Below the pieces are notes generated by a model, which saw nothing but the letters and a program-made list of their open reading frames with translations, was not told the DNA's origin and made no database searches. From CAZTHL01 sp964613585 (GTDB lineage Bacteria; Pseudomonadota; Alphaproteobacteria; DSM-16000; Inquilinaceae), in NCBI GenBank assembly GCA_964613585.1, contig CAZTHL010000018.1, positions 1 to 52,589 on the forward strand: a DNA stretch of 52,589 nt, given 5' to 3'. Of the stretch, positions 7,147-15,718 are shown one piece after another. Each line of letters opens with the position of its first letter. The first letter of the stretch is position 1. The translations under genes were made by a program, and so were the position numbers.

Positions 7147-8151
7147 GTCGATCAGCGCCTGGGAGCGCTCGGCGACCGACGGCGGCAGGGGGATGTAGCC
7201 GAGCCGGGCCGCGTGCCGCTGGCCCTCGGTGACGCCCCAGCCGATGAAGGCCCGGAGCGCCTCGCTCACGCCCGTCTCGGCGTAGCGTCCGCGCAGCAGC
7301 AGCCAGCTGTAGGTGACGATCGGGTAGGAGTTCGCGCCCGGCGGGTCGGGCAGGAACAGGCGGCCGTCGGGCGGCATCCGGTCGACCGTCGCCTCGAGCG
7401 CGGCCGCGCCGGCCTCGGCGGTCGGCCGCACGTACCGTCCGGCCCGGTTCTGCAGCGCGGCCACCGGCAGGTCGAGCCGCTCGGCGAAGCCGTGCTCGAC
7501 ATAGCCGATCGAGTATTGGCTGATGCGGATGCGCCCGGCCACCCCGTCATTGCCGTATGCGGTCATGGCGCCGCCCGGCCAGTCGACCAGCAGGCCGACG
7601 CCGGGCCCGTCCTCGCGCCAGGCCGGGCCGATCGCGCTCAGATGATGGGTGAAGGCGAAGGTGGTGCCGCTGGCGTCGCGCCGGGTGACGATCGAGATGG
7701 TCCGGTGCGGCAGATCCTGACCCGGATTGTCGGCGGCGATGCGCGGGTCGTCCCACGCCTCGATGGCGCCGGAGAAGATCCCCAGCAGCGCCTCGCGGCC
7801 GAGCCGGAGCTCGCCGTCATGGCGCGGCAGGTTGAAGGCGACGACGACCATGCCGGCGGTCGCCGGCACCAGCACGACCCCGTCCTCGACCCGGGCCATC
7901 TGCCGGTCGGTCATCGCCGCGTCGGAGGCGCCGAAGTCGACCTCGCCGGTCATGAAGCGCGCGACGCCCTCGCCGCTGCCGACCGGGTCGTAGCCGATGT
8001 GCACGTCAGGGTGGTCGGCCTGGTAGTCCTCGATCCAGGCGAGGTAGAGCGGCGCCGGGAAGGTCGCCCCCGCCCCCAGCAGGTCGACGGCCCGGGCCGG
8101 GGCGGCGCCCGCGGCCAGCAGGGCCAGCGCGGCGGCGGCGAGCGTCCTCAT
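7135..8151 (-). CDS. pstS: Phosphate ABC transporter substrate-binding protein, second copy
   Basis: A 338-residue PstS-family periplasmic phosphate-binding protein with a signal peptide (MRTLAAAALALLAAGAAPARA). The family start, LLGAGATFPAPLYLAWIEDY, follows directly. Further landmarks are VGSGEGVARFMTGEVDFGASDAAM (phosphate-binding loop region), SGTTFAFTHHLSA, and the C-terminal YPIVTYSWLLLRGRY. It is the last gene of the pst cluster, 18 bp after pstB, where phoU usually sits. The first pstS (11024-12040) has the same length but clearly different sequence, so this is an old duplicate or an independently acquired copy. The two may differ in affinity or timing (inference). Confidence 0.93.
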   Translation of the reverse strand: MRTLAAAALALLAAGAAPARAVDLLGAGATFPAPLYLAWIEDYQADHPDVHIGYDPVGSGEGVARFMTGEVDFGASDAAMTDRQMARVEDGVVLVPATAGMVVVAFNLPRHDGELRLGREALLGIFSGAIEAWDDPRIAADNPGQDLPHRTISIVTRRDASGTTFAFTHHLSAIGPAWREDGPGVGLLVDWPGGAMTAYGNDGVAGRIRISQYSIGYVEHGFAERLDLPVAALQNRAGRYVRPTAEAGAAALEATVDRMPPDGRLFLPDPPGANSYPIVTYSWLLLRGRYAETGVSEALRAFIGWGVTEGQRHAARLGYIPLPPSVAERSQALIDTVE

Positions 8152-8169
8152 GGCCGGGCGCCCCCCACG

Positions 8170-9006
8170 TCAGCTGAACTGGCCGGCCAGGTAGTCGCGG
8201 GTCAGCTCCTGCCGCGGCTCCTGGAACAGCTGACGGGTCTCGCCGACCTCGACCAGGAAGCCGGTGCGGCCGCCCCCGGACATGTCGACCGCGAAGAAGG
8301 CCGTGGTGTCGGCGACGCGCTGCGCCTGCTGCATGTTGTGGGTGACGATGGCCACCGTGTAGTCCCGCTTCAGCTCCATCATGAGCTCCTCGATGATCCG
8401 GGTGGCGATGGGATCGAGCGCCGAGCACGGCTCGTCCATCAGCAGGACCGTCGGGTCGGTGGCGATGGCGCGGGCGATGCACAGCCGCTGCTGCTGGCCG
8501 CCCGACAGGGACAGGCCGTTCTGCTTCAGCTTGTCCTTGACCTCGCTCCACAGGCCCGCGCGCCTCAGCGACTGCTCGACCCGCTCGTCGTAGTCGCCCT
8601 TGAAGCGGTTGAGGCGCAGGCCGAAGGCGACGTTCTCGTAGATGCTCATCGAGAACGGGTTCGGCTGCTGGAACACCATGCCGATGTGCCGGCGCACGAC
8701 CACCGGGTCGACGGTCCGGTCGTAGATGTCCTGGCCCAGGAAATGCACCCGCCCCTCGAGCCGGAACACCGGGATCAGGTCGTTCATCCGGTTCAGGCTG
8801 CGCAGCACGGTGGACTTGCCGCAGCCCGAGGGGCCGATGAAGCCGGTGATCCGGCCCCTCTCGACGATCACGTGGCTGTCGCGCACGGCCAGGAACTTGC
8901 CGTAGTAGATCCGCTCGATGTCGGCATCGATGGCGATCCCGTCGCCGTTCGGCCGGGCGGGTGCCGCGGGGGCGGAGGAGACGGCGTGCTCGGTCACGGG
9001 GCTCAA
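8170..9006 (-). CDS. pstB: Phosphate ABC transporter ATP-binding protein
   Basis: A 278-residue ABC ATPase that powers high-affinity phosphate import at the inner membrane. Visible motifs: Walker A GPSGCGKST (about residue 58), Q-loop region GMVFQQPNPF, signature LSLSGGQQQRL, Walker B VLLMDEPCSALDP, and the switch histidine in IVTHNMQQA. The NPFSMSIYENVAFGLR and MNDLIP segments are PstB-specific. An extra N-terminal tail of about 25 residues is Ala/Pro rich. It lies 15 bp after pstA and 18 bp before the second pstS. Confidence 0.97.
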   Translation of the reverse strand: MSPVTEHAVSSAPAAPARPNGDGIAIDADIERIYYGKFLAVRDSHVIVERGRITGFIGPSGCGKSTVLRSLNRMNDLIPVFRLEGRVHFLGQDIYDRTVDPVVVRRHIGMVFQQPNPFSMSIYENVAFGLRLNRFKGDYDERVEQSLRRAGLWSEVKDKLKQNGLSLSGGQQQRLCIARAIATDPTVLLMDEPCSALDPIATRIIEELMMELKRDYTVAIVTHNMQQAQRVADTTAFFAVDMSGGGRTGFLVEVGETRQLFQEPRQELTRDYLAGQFS

Positions 9007-9021
9007 GCCTCCGGGGTGGCG

Positions 9022-9945
9022 TCAGACCTGCCGCGAGCCGATCAGCCGGCTCACGATGTTGAAGAACAGCACGATGATCACGAGCACCAGCGAGGCCGCC
9101 CAGGCCAGCTCGAGCTGGTTCTCGAACGGCATGCCCGAGAAGTTGTAGATCAGGATCGACAGCGAGGCGGTCGGCTCGAACAGGCCCTCGATCCAGTAGT
9201 TGGAGAACAGGGCGGTGAACAGGAGCGGCGCCGACTCGCCGGCGGCGGCCGCCACCGCCAGGATCACGCCGGTCAGGATGCCGGCCATGCCGGTCGGCAG
9301 CACCACCCTCCAGGCCACCTGGGTGTTGGTGCAGCCCATGCCGTAGGCGGCGTCGCGCATGCGCTGGGGCACCATGCGCACCGCCTGCTCGGCGGTCAGC
9401 ATCACCGTCGGCAGCATCAGCACGGCGAGCGCGATGCCGCCGGCCATGGCCGCGTAGGTCTTCCAGACCACGACCAGCCACGCGTAGACGAAGACGCCGG
9501 CCAGGATCGACGGGAAGCCGGTCAGCACCTTGGCGACGAAGCGGGTGGCGTTGGCGACCCGGCTCTCGGGTGCGATGAAGCCGAGGAACAGGCCGCCCAG
9601 GATGCCGATCGGGATGGCGATGGCCGAGGCGATGCCGACCATGACGAGGGTGCCGAGGACGGCGTTGCCGAAGCCGCCGCCCGGCGACAGGCCGGCCGGC
9701 GGCAGTTCGGTGAGCAGCGCCAGGCCGAGCCGGCCGCCGCCCTCGACGATGAGCATGTAGAGCACCGAGAGCAGCGGCACCGCCGCCAGCAGAGCGATCC
9801 CCCACAGCGCCATGGCGAACAGCAGGTTGCCGAGCGTCCGCCGCTCGCCGAGGGACCGGCGCAGATCCGGGCCGCCGGCGCCGCCGGGCGGGCCGTGGGG
9901 GGTGGGGGCCGTGGGCATGCCCGTCTCCATCGCGCGCGCGGTCAT
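9022..9945 (-). CDS. pstA: Phosphate ABC transporter permease PstA
   Basis: A 307-residue inner-membrane permease with about six transmembrane helices, beginning around residue 40 (LLFAMALWGIALLAAVPLLS). The BPD_transp_1 coupling region includes RDAAYGMGCTNTQVAWRVVLP, where it contacts PstB. AGESAPLLFTALFSNYW is typical of PstA. The N-terminus carries a Pro/Gly-rich cytoplasmic tail; a start at the internal Met at residue 10 is possible. It is spaced 7 bp from pstC, so the two are translated together and form the heterodimeric channel. Confidence 0.95.
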   Translation of the reverse strand: MTARAMETGMPTAPTPHGPPGGAGGPDLRRSLGERRTLGNLLFAMALWGIALLAAVPLLSVLYMLIVEGGGRLGLALLTELPPAGLSPGGGFGNAVLGTLVMVGIASAIAIPIGILGGLFLGFIAPESRVANATRFVAKVLTGFPSILAGVFVYAWLVVVWKTYAAMAGGIALAVLMLPTVMLTAEQAVRMVPQRMRDAAYGMGCTNTQVAWRVVLPTGMAGILTGVILAVAAAAGESAPLLFTALFSNYWIEGLFEPTASLSILIYNFSGMPFENQLELAWAASLVLVIIVLFFNIVSRLIGSRQV

Positions 9946-9952
9946 GGCGTCC

Positions 9953-10918
9953 TCACGTGACCTGCTGTTTGCTCGACAGCGCCATGATGACGGTGCCGAT
10001 GATGTTGACCACCAGGGTGACGCCGAGCAGGGCGACCGCGGCGTACATGAGGGCCTGCTGCTCGACCGCGCCGGCCTCGGGCCAGTTCGAGGCGAGCAGC
10101 GAGGCCAGCGTGTTGGCCGGAGCGAACAGCGACCAGCTGATCTGGTTGGAGTTGCCGATGAGCATGGCCAGCGCCATGGTCTCGCCGAGCGCCCGGCCGA
10201 AGCCGAGCACCAGGGAGGCGAAGATGCCGCTCGCCGCGGTCGGCAGCATGACCCGGACGATCGCCTCGCGCCGGGTGGTGCCCATGCCGTAGGCGGCCTC
10301 CTTCACCTTGTACGGGATCAGGCGGAAGGCGTCCTGGCTGATCGCCGCCACCGTCGGCAGCACCATGATCGCCAGCACGATCACCGCCGGCGCCAGCCCG
10401 GGCCCGTTGAGCGAGGTGCCGAACACCGGCACGAAGCCGAGGGTGTCGTAGAGCCAGTTGGCAACCGGGCGCAGCGCCGGGATCACCACGTAGATGCCCC
10501 ACAGGCCGTACACCACCGACGGGATCGCCGCCAGCATCTCGACGATGGTGCGGAACACCTGGGCCAGGCGATGGTCGAGGAAGCCCTGGGTCAGGAAGAT
10601 CGCCACCCCGACGCCGAGCACCCCGGCGATCGCCAGAGCCAGCAGGGAGGAGTAGAGCGTGCCCCAGATTTCCGCGAGGATGCCGAACTGCTCGCGGCCC
10701 GGGTCCCACACCGCCGTCGACAGGAAGTCGGTGCCGTACCGGGCCATCGCCGGGGCGGCCTGCGCGCCGATCTTGTAGAGGATGTAGGCGAGCAGCAGGA
10801 CCATCAGCGCGCCGGCCGCGTAGCAGAACGCGCGGAAGATCCGGTCGGTGACGAGCTCGAGCCGCGAGGGCGGCCGCGAGATCGACGGGTAGGCCGTGCC
10901 GTTGAGCTCGATCGCCAT
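9953..10918 (-). CDS. pstC: Phosphate ABC transporter permease PstC
   Basis: A 321-residue inner-membrane permease with about six transmembrane helices and a large periplasmic loop (GTDFLSTAVWDPGREQFGIL is typical of PstC). The coupling motif KVKEAAYGMGTTRREAIVRVMLP is clear, followed by LGFGRALGETMALAMLIGNS. ATG 10918 follows CAGGAGCCC. It is 105 bp downstream of the first pstS and starts the tightly packed pstC-pstA-pstB-pstS run. Confidence 0.96.
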   Translation of the reverse strand: MAIELNGTAYPSISRPPSRLELVTDRIFRAFCYAAGALMVLLLAYILYKIGAQAAPAMARYGTDFLSTAVWDPGREQFGILAEIWGTLYSSLLALAIAGVLGVGVAIFLTQGFLDHRLAQVFRTIVEMLAAIPSVVYGLWGIYVVIPALRPVANWLYDTLGFVPVFGTSLNGPGLAPAVIVLAIMVLPTVAAISQDAFRLIPYKVKEAAYGMGTTRREAIVRVMLPTAASGIFASLVLGFGRALGETMALAMLIGNSNQISWSLFAPANTLASLLASNWPEAGAVEQQALMYAAVALLGVTLVVNIIGTVIMALSSKQQVT

Positions 10919-11023
10919 GGGCTCCTGCGCGCCGCTGGCCCCGCGGCCGGCCCGCCCCGGCGTGCCGGGCGCGGGCGGGGCTGGGGGACGTTGGGGGGAT
11001 GGACGGGGCGGGCTCGGGCGCCG

Positions 11024-12040
11024 TCACTCGATCCGCGCCGCCGCCTCGCGAACCTGGGCGACCACCTCCTCGGGCAGGGGCACGTAGCCCAGCTCCGGCG
11101 CCATCTCCTGGCCGGTGGTCAGGCCGTACTCGATCAGCTGTTGGATCGCCTCGCGCGTCTCCGCATCGTGGCCGGCGGCCGGGAACAGGAGCCAGGAGAA
11201 GGTGACGATCGGGTAGGCGTCCTCGCCCTCGGGATCGGTCACGAAGGCGCGCATGTGCTCGTCGAACGCGGCCGTGGCCAGGGCCCGCGAGCCCGCCTCC
11301 GTGCCCGGCTCGACGAAGCTGCCGGCCCGGTTCTCGAGGATCGCGGTCGGCGTTCCGGTCAGCTTGGCGTAGCCGTACTCGACATAGCCGATGCCCCCGG
11401 GGTTCTGCTTCACCTGCGCGGTCACCCCGTCGTTCTTCGGCGCCCGGACGATCCGGTTGGAGTCGGGCCACTGCACGGTGGTGCCGGCGCCGGGACCGCT
11501 GGCGAAGTCCTCCGAGATCGCCGACAGGTGGTTGGTGAAGTTAAAGGTGGTGCCGGAGCTGTCGGAGCGGACGACAACGGTGATCGGCGTGTCCGGCAGA
11601 TCGACCCCCTCGTTCGCCTCGGCGATGCGCGGGTCGTTCCAGCGCTCGATCTCGGCCAGGAAGATGTCGGCGTAGACGTCGCGCGGCAGCCTCAGCTCGT
11701 CCACACCCGGCAGGTTGTAGGCGATGACGATCTCGCCCGCGGTCATCGGCAGCAGCACCACGCCGCGCTCCATGCGCTCGATCTCCTCGTCGCTCATGGC
11801 GGCGTCGGAGCCGGCGAAGTCGACCACCCCGTTCAGCAGGTCCTGGATGCCGGCGCCGGAGCCCTTCGACTGGTAGTCGACGGTGACGCCCTCGGTCTGG
11901 GCGCTGAAGTCCTGGAACCAGGCGGCGTAGAGCGGGAACGGGAAGCTGGCGCCGGATCCGACGAGGCGGACATCCGCGCCGGCGGCGCCGGACAGGGTGA
12001 TGCCGAGCACGAGCGCGGCCGCAGGCCAGACACGGGTCAT
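11024..12040 (-). CDS. pstS: Phosphate ABC transporter substrate-binding protein, first copy
   Basis: A 338-residue PstS-family protein that captures phosphate in the periplasm. I place the start at ATG 12040 because CAGGAGA precedes it and a normal signal peptide follows (MTRVWPAAALVLGITLSGAAGA). Landmarks: VRLVGSGASFPFPLYAAWFQDF, YQSKGSGAGIQDLLNGVVDFAGSDAAM, SSGTTFNFTNHLSA, GGIGYVEYGYA and YPIVTFSWLLF. It is promoter-proximal in the pst cluster. Expression is normally controlled by PhoB under phosphate limitation, but I could not find a convincing Pho box upstream, and no phoB, phoR or phoU is in the window. Confidence 0.96.
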   Translation of the reverse strand: MTRVWPAAALVLGITLSGAAGADVRLVGSGASFPFPLYAAWFQDFSAQTEGVTVDYQSKGSGAGIQDLLNGVVDFAGSDAAMSDEEIERMERGVVLLPMTAGEIVIAYNLPGVDELRLPRDVYADIFLAEIERWNDPRIAEANEGVDLPDTPITVVVRSDSSGTTFNFTNHLSAISEDFASGPGAGTTVQWPDSNRIVRAPKNDGVTAQVKQNPGGIGYVEYGYAKLTGTPTAILENRAGSFVEPGTEAGSRALATAAFDEHMRAFVTDPEGEDAYPIVTFSWLLFPAAGHDAETREAIQQLIEYGLTTGQEMAPELGYVPLPEEVVAQVREAAARIE

Positions 12041-12666
12041 GAGGACAAGTCTCCTGTTCAGCAGGACGCCGCGCGCAGCCTTGGAGGCGCCCGCAGGCCC
12101 GCCCTTGAGCGGGGCCGGCGGCAAGCCGCGACGCCGGTGCGCGGGCCCGACGGCCCGCCGCGACGCCGGCGGCGCCGCGAGGCCCAGGGTTGCTCCGTGG
12201 ACCGCTCGAGATCAATCGGCCGATGGAAGTAATGCTTTCGAGCAGAGGCCGGCCGGTGTCCATCAGACTCAATAGTGCCGCCCTTGAGGACGCCCGCCTT
12301 ATTGGGCTGCTCTTGACCGTTGTGCCGCGCTTCTGTGCGCGCGGGAGCGGCATGCGCGAAGCGCCCGGCCACGTCTGCATCACATCATGCGGTTTGGGCG
12401 ATCACTGGTCGGCCAGGGGTCCTACCGCGATTGTCGGAGGCGCACGACCGAGAACGATCCGCCCCGAGCCGCGTTGCTCTCGCCGAGCGGGCAGCCGTGA
12501 CGGCGGTGACCGCCCGGGCCGGCGCCCGGCCTCTGCGACCGTGTGGCGCGCAGGCGGGCTTCGTTGCCCGGGCTCGTGGCGTTCCCCGACGCCGCCGCGG
12601 CCCCGACGCCGCCGCGGCCCCGGGCGGCCCCGGGCGGCCCCGGGCGGCGACAACAGGAGCGTGCAG
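12041..12666. other. Gap upstream of pstS with GC-rich tandem repeats
   Basis: These 626 bp separate the minus-strand pst cluster from the next plus-strand gene and hold no convincing gene. The part near 12200-12330 is less GC-rich and is where the pstS promoter should lie; no clear Pho box was found. Two tandem arrays occur near the right end: CCCCGACGCCGCCGCGG twice (12584-12617) and CGGGCGGCCC almost three times (12621-12648). Long open frames here are low-complexity Arg/Pro/Gly shadows. Confidence 0.6.
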
Positions 12667-13374
12667 GTGGCAGGTGCAGGCCGACGCGCATGCGGGGCGG
12701 ACCCGCCCGCCGGGCCGCGCCGGGATGGCGGGCGCCGGGCCCGGCGGCGCGCCGCGGCGCTGATCGCGGCGCTTCTTTTGGCTCCGGCCCCGGCGGCCGT
12801 GTCCGGCCCGGCCCGAGGCGCCGAGCCGCGACCGTGGGAGCTGACGCTGCTGGCCGGCCCGGCCTGGGTCAACGACTCCTCGGAGATCTTCCTGGAACGC
12901 CATCTCGGCGACACGTCCGCGGTGTTCGGCGCGGCCGCGGCGCGCACCGTGCTCGAGCTCACGCCCCGCCTGCAGGCCGCGGCGGAGGCGCAGGTTGCCC
13001 GTCGAACCGGCGGCGACGGGGTGACGGAGGTCGCCGGGCTCGGGGTGGCGCGCTGGCGGGCGCTCGAGGAGCCCGGCCTGCGTCTCGCGCTCGGCTTTGG
13101 CCCGTCCTGGGCGCATCGGCGCGGCCGGTCGGTCGCCGACCGTGACGAGGAGCTGTCGGACTGGCTGGGCCTGCTGATGGCCGAGGTGTCGCTGGCGCCG
13201 CGGCCGACGCGGCCCTGGTCGGTGGTCCTGCGCTACCAGCACTCGTCGAGCGCCTTCGGGCTGTTCGGCGAGCACGGCCCCAAGGACGACGGCACGGCCC
13301 TGCTGCTGGGAATCACCTACCGCTTCCGCCTGCGCTTCGGGCCGACCGGGCGTGGCGCCGAGACGGCGCCCTGA
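12667..13374 (+). CDS. Exported protein, possible PagL-like lipid A deacylase
   Basis: About 235 residues. I choose GTG 12667 because AGGAG lies 7 bp upstream, but the start is uncertain. A hydrophobic signal follows an Arg-rich stretch (RRRAAALIAALLLAPAPAAVSG). The mature part, from about PRPWELTLLAGPAWVNDSSE, alternates like an outer-membrane beta-barrel and ends in an aromatic-containing strand (LLLGITYRFRLRF). The segment RYQHSSSAFGLFG has a His-x-Ser pair that resembles the catalytic His-x-Ser of PagL-type lipid A 3-O-deacylases, followed by a glycine-rich turn. That suggests an acyloxyacyl-hydrolase-like enzyme that trims lipid A. The match is weak and a plain barrel protein of unknown function is the alternative. 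Confidence 0.5.
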   Translation: MAGAGRRACGADPPAGPRRDGGRRARRRAAALIAALLLAPAPAAVSGPARGAEPRPWELTLLAGPAWVNDSSEIFLERHLGDTSAVFGAAAARTVLELTPRLQAAAEAQVARRTGGDGVTEVAGLGVARWRALEEPGLRLALGFGPSWAHRRGRSVADRDEELSDWLGLLMAEVSLAPRPTRPWSVVLRYQHSSSAFGLFGEHGPKDDGTALLLGITYRFRLRFGPTGRGAETAP

Positions 13375-13437
13375 AGGCGGTCCGCGCCCGCCGGCACCAG
13401 CGGCCGGCCGACCCGGAGCAGCGCCCGGCGGCCCGGC

Positions 13438-13830
13438 TCAATCGGCCTCGATCGCCGCCATTTCGTCGTCGGAGAAGCCCATGTGGTGGCCGATCTCGTG
13501 GACCAGCACGTGCCGCACGACATGGCGCAGATCCTCGCCGCTGTCGCACCAGTAGTCGAGGATCGGGCGTCGGAACAGCAGGATGCGATCGACATGCTGC
13601 GGGGTGTCGCCGGCGCCCTTCTCGCCCCATGGCGTGCCGACATAAAGCCCGAGCAGGTCGAAGGGGCTGTCGAGCGCCATCTCCTCGCACAGCGCCTCGT
13701 CCGGAAGCTCCTCGACGCCGATGCCGACCCCGGAGAGGCGCTCCAGCACCGCCGCGGGCAGGGTCTCGAGCTCCTCCTCGGCGATCCGGGTCAGCTCGTC
13801 CAGGGTGGGCGCCGTGCTGAAGGGTCTCAC
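13438..13830 (-). CDS. Zincin-like metallopeptidase family protein
   Basis: About 130 residues from GTG 13830, which has AAGGCGGA just upstream; an ATG at 13902 would add an atypical N-terminus. The metal site HEIGHHMGFSDDEM (HExxH plus a downstream Asp) is near the C-terminus. Upstream blocks VLERLSGVGIGVEELPDE and LGLYVGTPWGEK are typical of the small metallopeptidase (DUF1025/MpriBi-like) family of alphaproteobacteria. DRILLFRRPILDYW is another family segment. No signal peptide, so probably cytoplasmic. Substrate unknown. It is divergent from the pterin dehydratase gene 74 bp away. Confidence 0.85.
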   Translation of the reverse strand: MRPFSTAPTLDELTRIAEEELETLPAAVLERLSGVGIGVEELPDEALCEEMALDSPFDLLGLYVGTPWGEKGAGDTPQHVDRILLFRRPILDYWCDSGEDLRHVVRHVLVHEIGHHMGFSDDEMAAIEAD

Positions 13831-13904
13831 CGTCGTTCCGCCTTGATCTGCGACCGGCCGCGCGCCACCTGCCGGCGATGGCAACCAATCGGGGGGAGGC
13901 ACCC

Positions 13905-14195
13905 ATGGCGGAGCGGTTGACGGGCGAGCATCGCGCCCAGGCCCTGTCCGAGCTGGATGGCTGGACCGAGGCCGAGGATCGGGACGCTATCCGGAAGTCC
14001 TACACATTCCGCTCCTTCTCCGAGGCGTTCGGCTTCATGAGCCGGGCCGCCCTCGCCGCGGAGAAGATGGATCACCATCCGGAATGGTTCAACGTGTACA
14101 ACAAGGTCGACGTGACCCTGTCGACGCACGATGCCGGCGGTCTGACCGAGCGCGACATCAAGCTGGCGCTGGAGATGGACAAGGCGGCGCGCTGA
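13905..14195 (+). CDS. phhB: 4a-hydroxytetrahydrobiopterin dehydratase (PCD/DCoH)
   Basis: A 96-residue pterin-4a-carbinolamine dehydratase, which recycles the pterin cofactor of aromatic amino acid hydroxylases. ATG 13905 follows GGGGGAGG. The active-site block MDHHPEWFNVYNKVDVTLSTHDAGGLTERD contains the characteristic His-His-Pro-Glu-Trp and the second His. Size is normal. No aromatic amino acid hydroxylase is nearby, so a moonlighting or molybdopterin-related role, as proposed for some bacterial members, is possible. Convergent with pgk. Confidence 0.93.
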   Translation: MAERLTGEHRAQALSELDGWTEAEDRDAIRKSYTFRSFSEAFGFMSRAALAAEKMDHHPEWFNVYNKVDVTLSTHDAGGLTERDIKLALEMDKAAR

Positions 14196-14201
14196 CCCGC
14201 C

Positions 14202-14217
14202 CGGGCGCTCGCGCCCG
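14202..14217. terminator. Short hairpin between convergent phhB and pgk
   Basis: CGGGCGC (14202-14208) and GCGCCCG (14211-14217) form a 7-bp GC stem with a 2-base centre, 6 bp after the phhB stop. It could serve both convergent genes. No T-run, so a weak call. Confidence 0.35.
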
Positions 14218-14270
14218 AGGCACCCGGGGCCCCGCCGCGGCGAGGCCCCGTCGCGCCCACCGGCGTGATG

Positions 14271-15464
14271 CTACTTCTTGAGGGCCGCCACACCCGGCAG
14301 ATCCTTGCCCTCAAGCCATTCCAGGAAGGCGCCGCCAGCGGTCGACACGTAGCTGAAGCGCTCGTCGACGCCGGCGCCGATCAGCGCCGCCACGGTGTCG
14401 CCGCCGCCCGCCACCGACAGCAGCTTGCCGTCCGCGGTCAGCTCGGCGGCGTGGGCGGCCACGGTGTTGGTGCCCTGGTTGAAGGGGGTGATCTCGAAGG
14501 CGCCGAGGGGACCGTTCCACACCACCGTCTTGGCGCCGTCGAGCAGGCCGTTCAGCAGCTCGGCCGTGGCCGGGCCGACATCGAGCACCATGCCGTCGGC
14601 CGGCACGGCGTCGATCGCCACCACCTCGCTCGGCGCACCCTCCTTGAACTCCTTGGCGACCACGCCGTCGCTCGGCAGCACGATCTCGCAGCCGGCGGCC
14701 TCCGCCTTGCCCATGATCTCGCGCGCCGCCTCGGCCATCTCCTTCTCGCACAGCGAGGCGCCGATGTCGGTGCCCTTGGCGTAGAGGAAGGTGTTGGCCA
14801 TGCCGCCGCCGAGCACCAGCTTGTCCACCTTCTGCACGAGGTTGCCGAGCAGCTCGAGCTTGGTCGAGATCTTGGCGCCGCCGACCATGGCCACCACCGG
14901 CCGCACCGGCACCTCGAGCGCCTTGGTCAGCGCCTCAAGCTCCGCCTGCATCAGGCGCCCGGCAACGGCCGGCATGTGGTGCGCCAGCCCCTCGGTCGAG
15001 GCGTGGGCGCGGTGCGCGGCCGAGAAGGCGTCGTTGACGTAGACGTCGCCGAGGGCCGCCAGCTGCCGGATGAACTCGGGATCGTTCTTCTCCTCGCCCG
15101 GATAGAACCGCAGGTTCTCCAGGACCAGGACCTCGCCCGCCTGCAGGGCCTTGACCGCCTTCTCGGCGACCGGGCCGATGCAGTCGTCGGCCATCTTGAC
15201 CGGGCGGCCGAGCGAGGCGGCCAGCGCCTCGGCCACCGGCTTCAGGGTGAACTCCTCGTTGCGCTTGCCCTTGGGCCGGCCGAAGTGCGACATCACCACC
15301 ACCTTGGCGCCCTTGTCGGCCAGCTCGATCAGGGTCGGAGCCAGCCGGTCGAGACGGGTGCTGTCGGTCACCTTGCCGTCCTTGGTCGGCACGTTCAGAT
15401 CGCCGCGCACCAGCACGGTCTTGCCGGCAACGTCGACGTCGTCGATGGTCTGGAAGGCGCTCAT
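14271..15464 (-). CDS. pgk: Phosphoglycerate kinase
   Basis: A 397-residue, full-length phosphoglycerate kinase, which transfers phosphate between 1,3-bisphosphoglycerate and ADP in glycolysis and gluconeogenesis. Landmarks in order: VLVRGDLNVP, the substrate-binding SHFGRPKG, LENLRFYPGEEKNDPEF, DVYVNDAFSAAHRAHAST, VAMVGGAKISTKLELL, GGGMANTFLYAKG, VVWNGPLGAFE and the nucleotide loop VAGGGDTVAAL. ATG 15464 follows AAAGGA. Here it stands alone, without gap or tkt next to it in the window. Confidence 0.98.
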   Translation of the reverse strand: MSAFQTIDDVDVAGKTVLVRGDLNVPTKDGKVTDSTRLDRLAPTLIELADKGAKVVVMSHFGRPKGKRNEEFTLKPVAEALAASLGRPVKMADDCIGPVAEKAVKALQAGEVLVLENLRFYPGEEKNDPEFIRQLAALGDVYVNDAFSAAHRAHASTEGLAHHMPAVAGRLMQAELEALTKALEVPVRPVVAMVGGAKISTKLELLGNLVQKVDKLVLGGGMANTFLYAKGTDIGASLCEKEMAEAAREIMGKAEAAGCEIVLPSDGVVAKEFKEGAPSEVVAIDAVPADGMVLDVGPATAELLNGLLDGAKTVVWNGPLGAFEITPFNQGTNTVAAHAAELTADGKLLSVAGGGDTVAALIGAGVDERFSYVSTAGGAFLEWLEGKDLPGVAALKK

Positions 15465-15718
15465 CCGGGGATTCCTTTCGCATTCGGGTCGGCAGAGTCG
15501 CGCCGCAGGCCGATCGGCGCCGTCGAGGGGCGCCGCGACGGGGCGTGAGGCGGGTCAGATGGCCCGGACCACACTCTAGCGCAGCGGCGCACGCGGCTCC
15601 ACCGGGCAGACGCGTCCCTCGTCCGGCCCGGCCGCGACAATCGCCGCCGGTCCTTTGCCGCAGCCGGGATCGCGCCATCTCATGAACGTCACGGCAAACT
15701 TCCCGGTTGAGGATTTAG

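Noticed and set aside
7213..9960. A 915-codon open frame antisense to the pst genes
   Set aside because: It is a shadow of pstS, pstB and pstA. Its protein is low-complexity Arg/Gly/Asp/His-rich without any domain, as expected opposite GC-rich genes.
12041..12400. A Pho box upstream of the first pstS
   Set aside because: Searched for CTGTCAT-like direct repeats on the gene strand; no convincing pair was found.
12190..12666. Longer N-terminus (from ATG 12190) for the exported protein at 12667
   Set aside because: The added 159 residues are low-complexity and would put the signal peptide in the middle of the protein; a good ribosome site supports GTG 12667.
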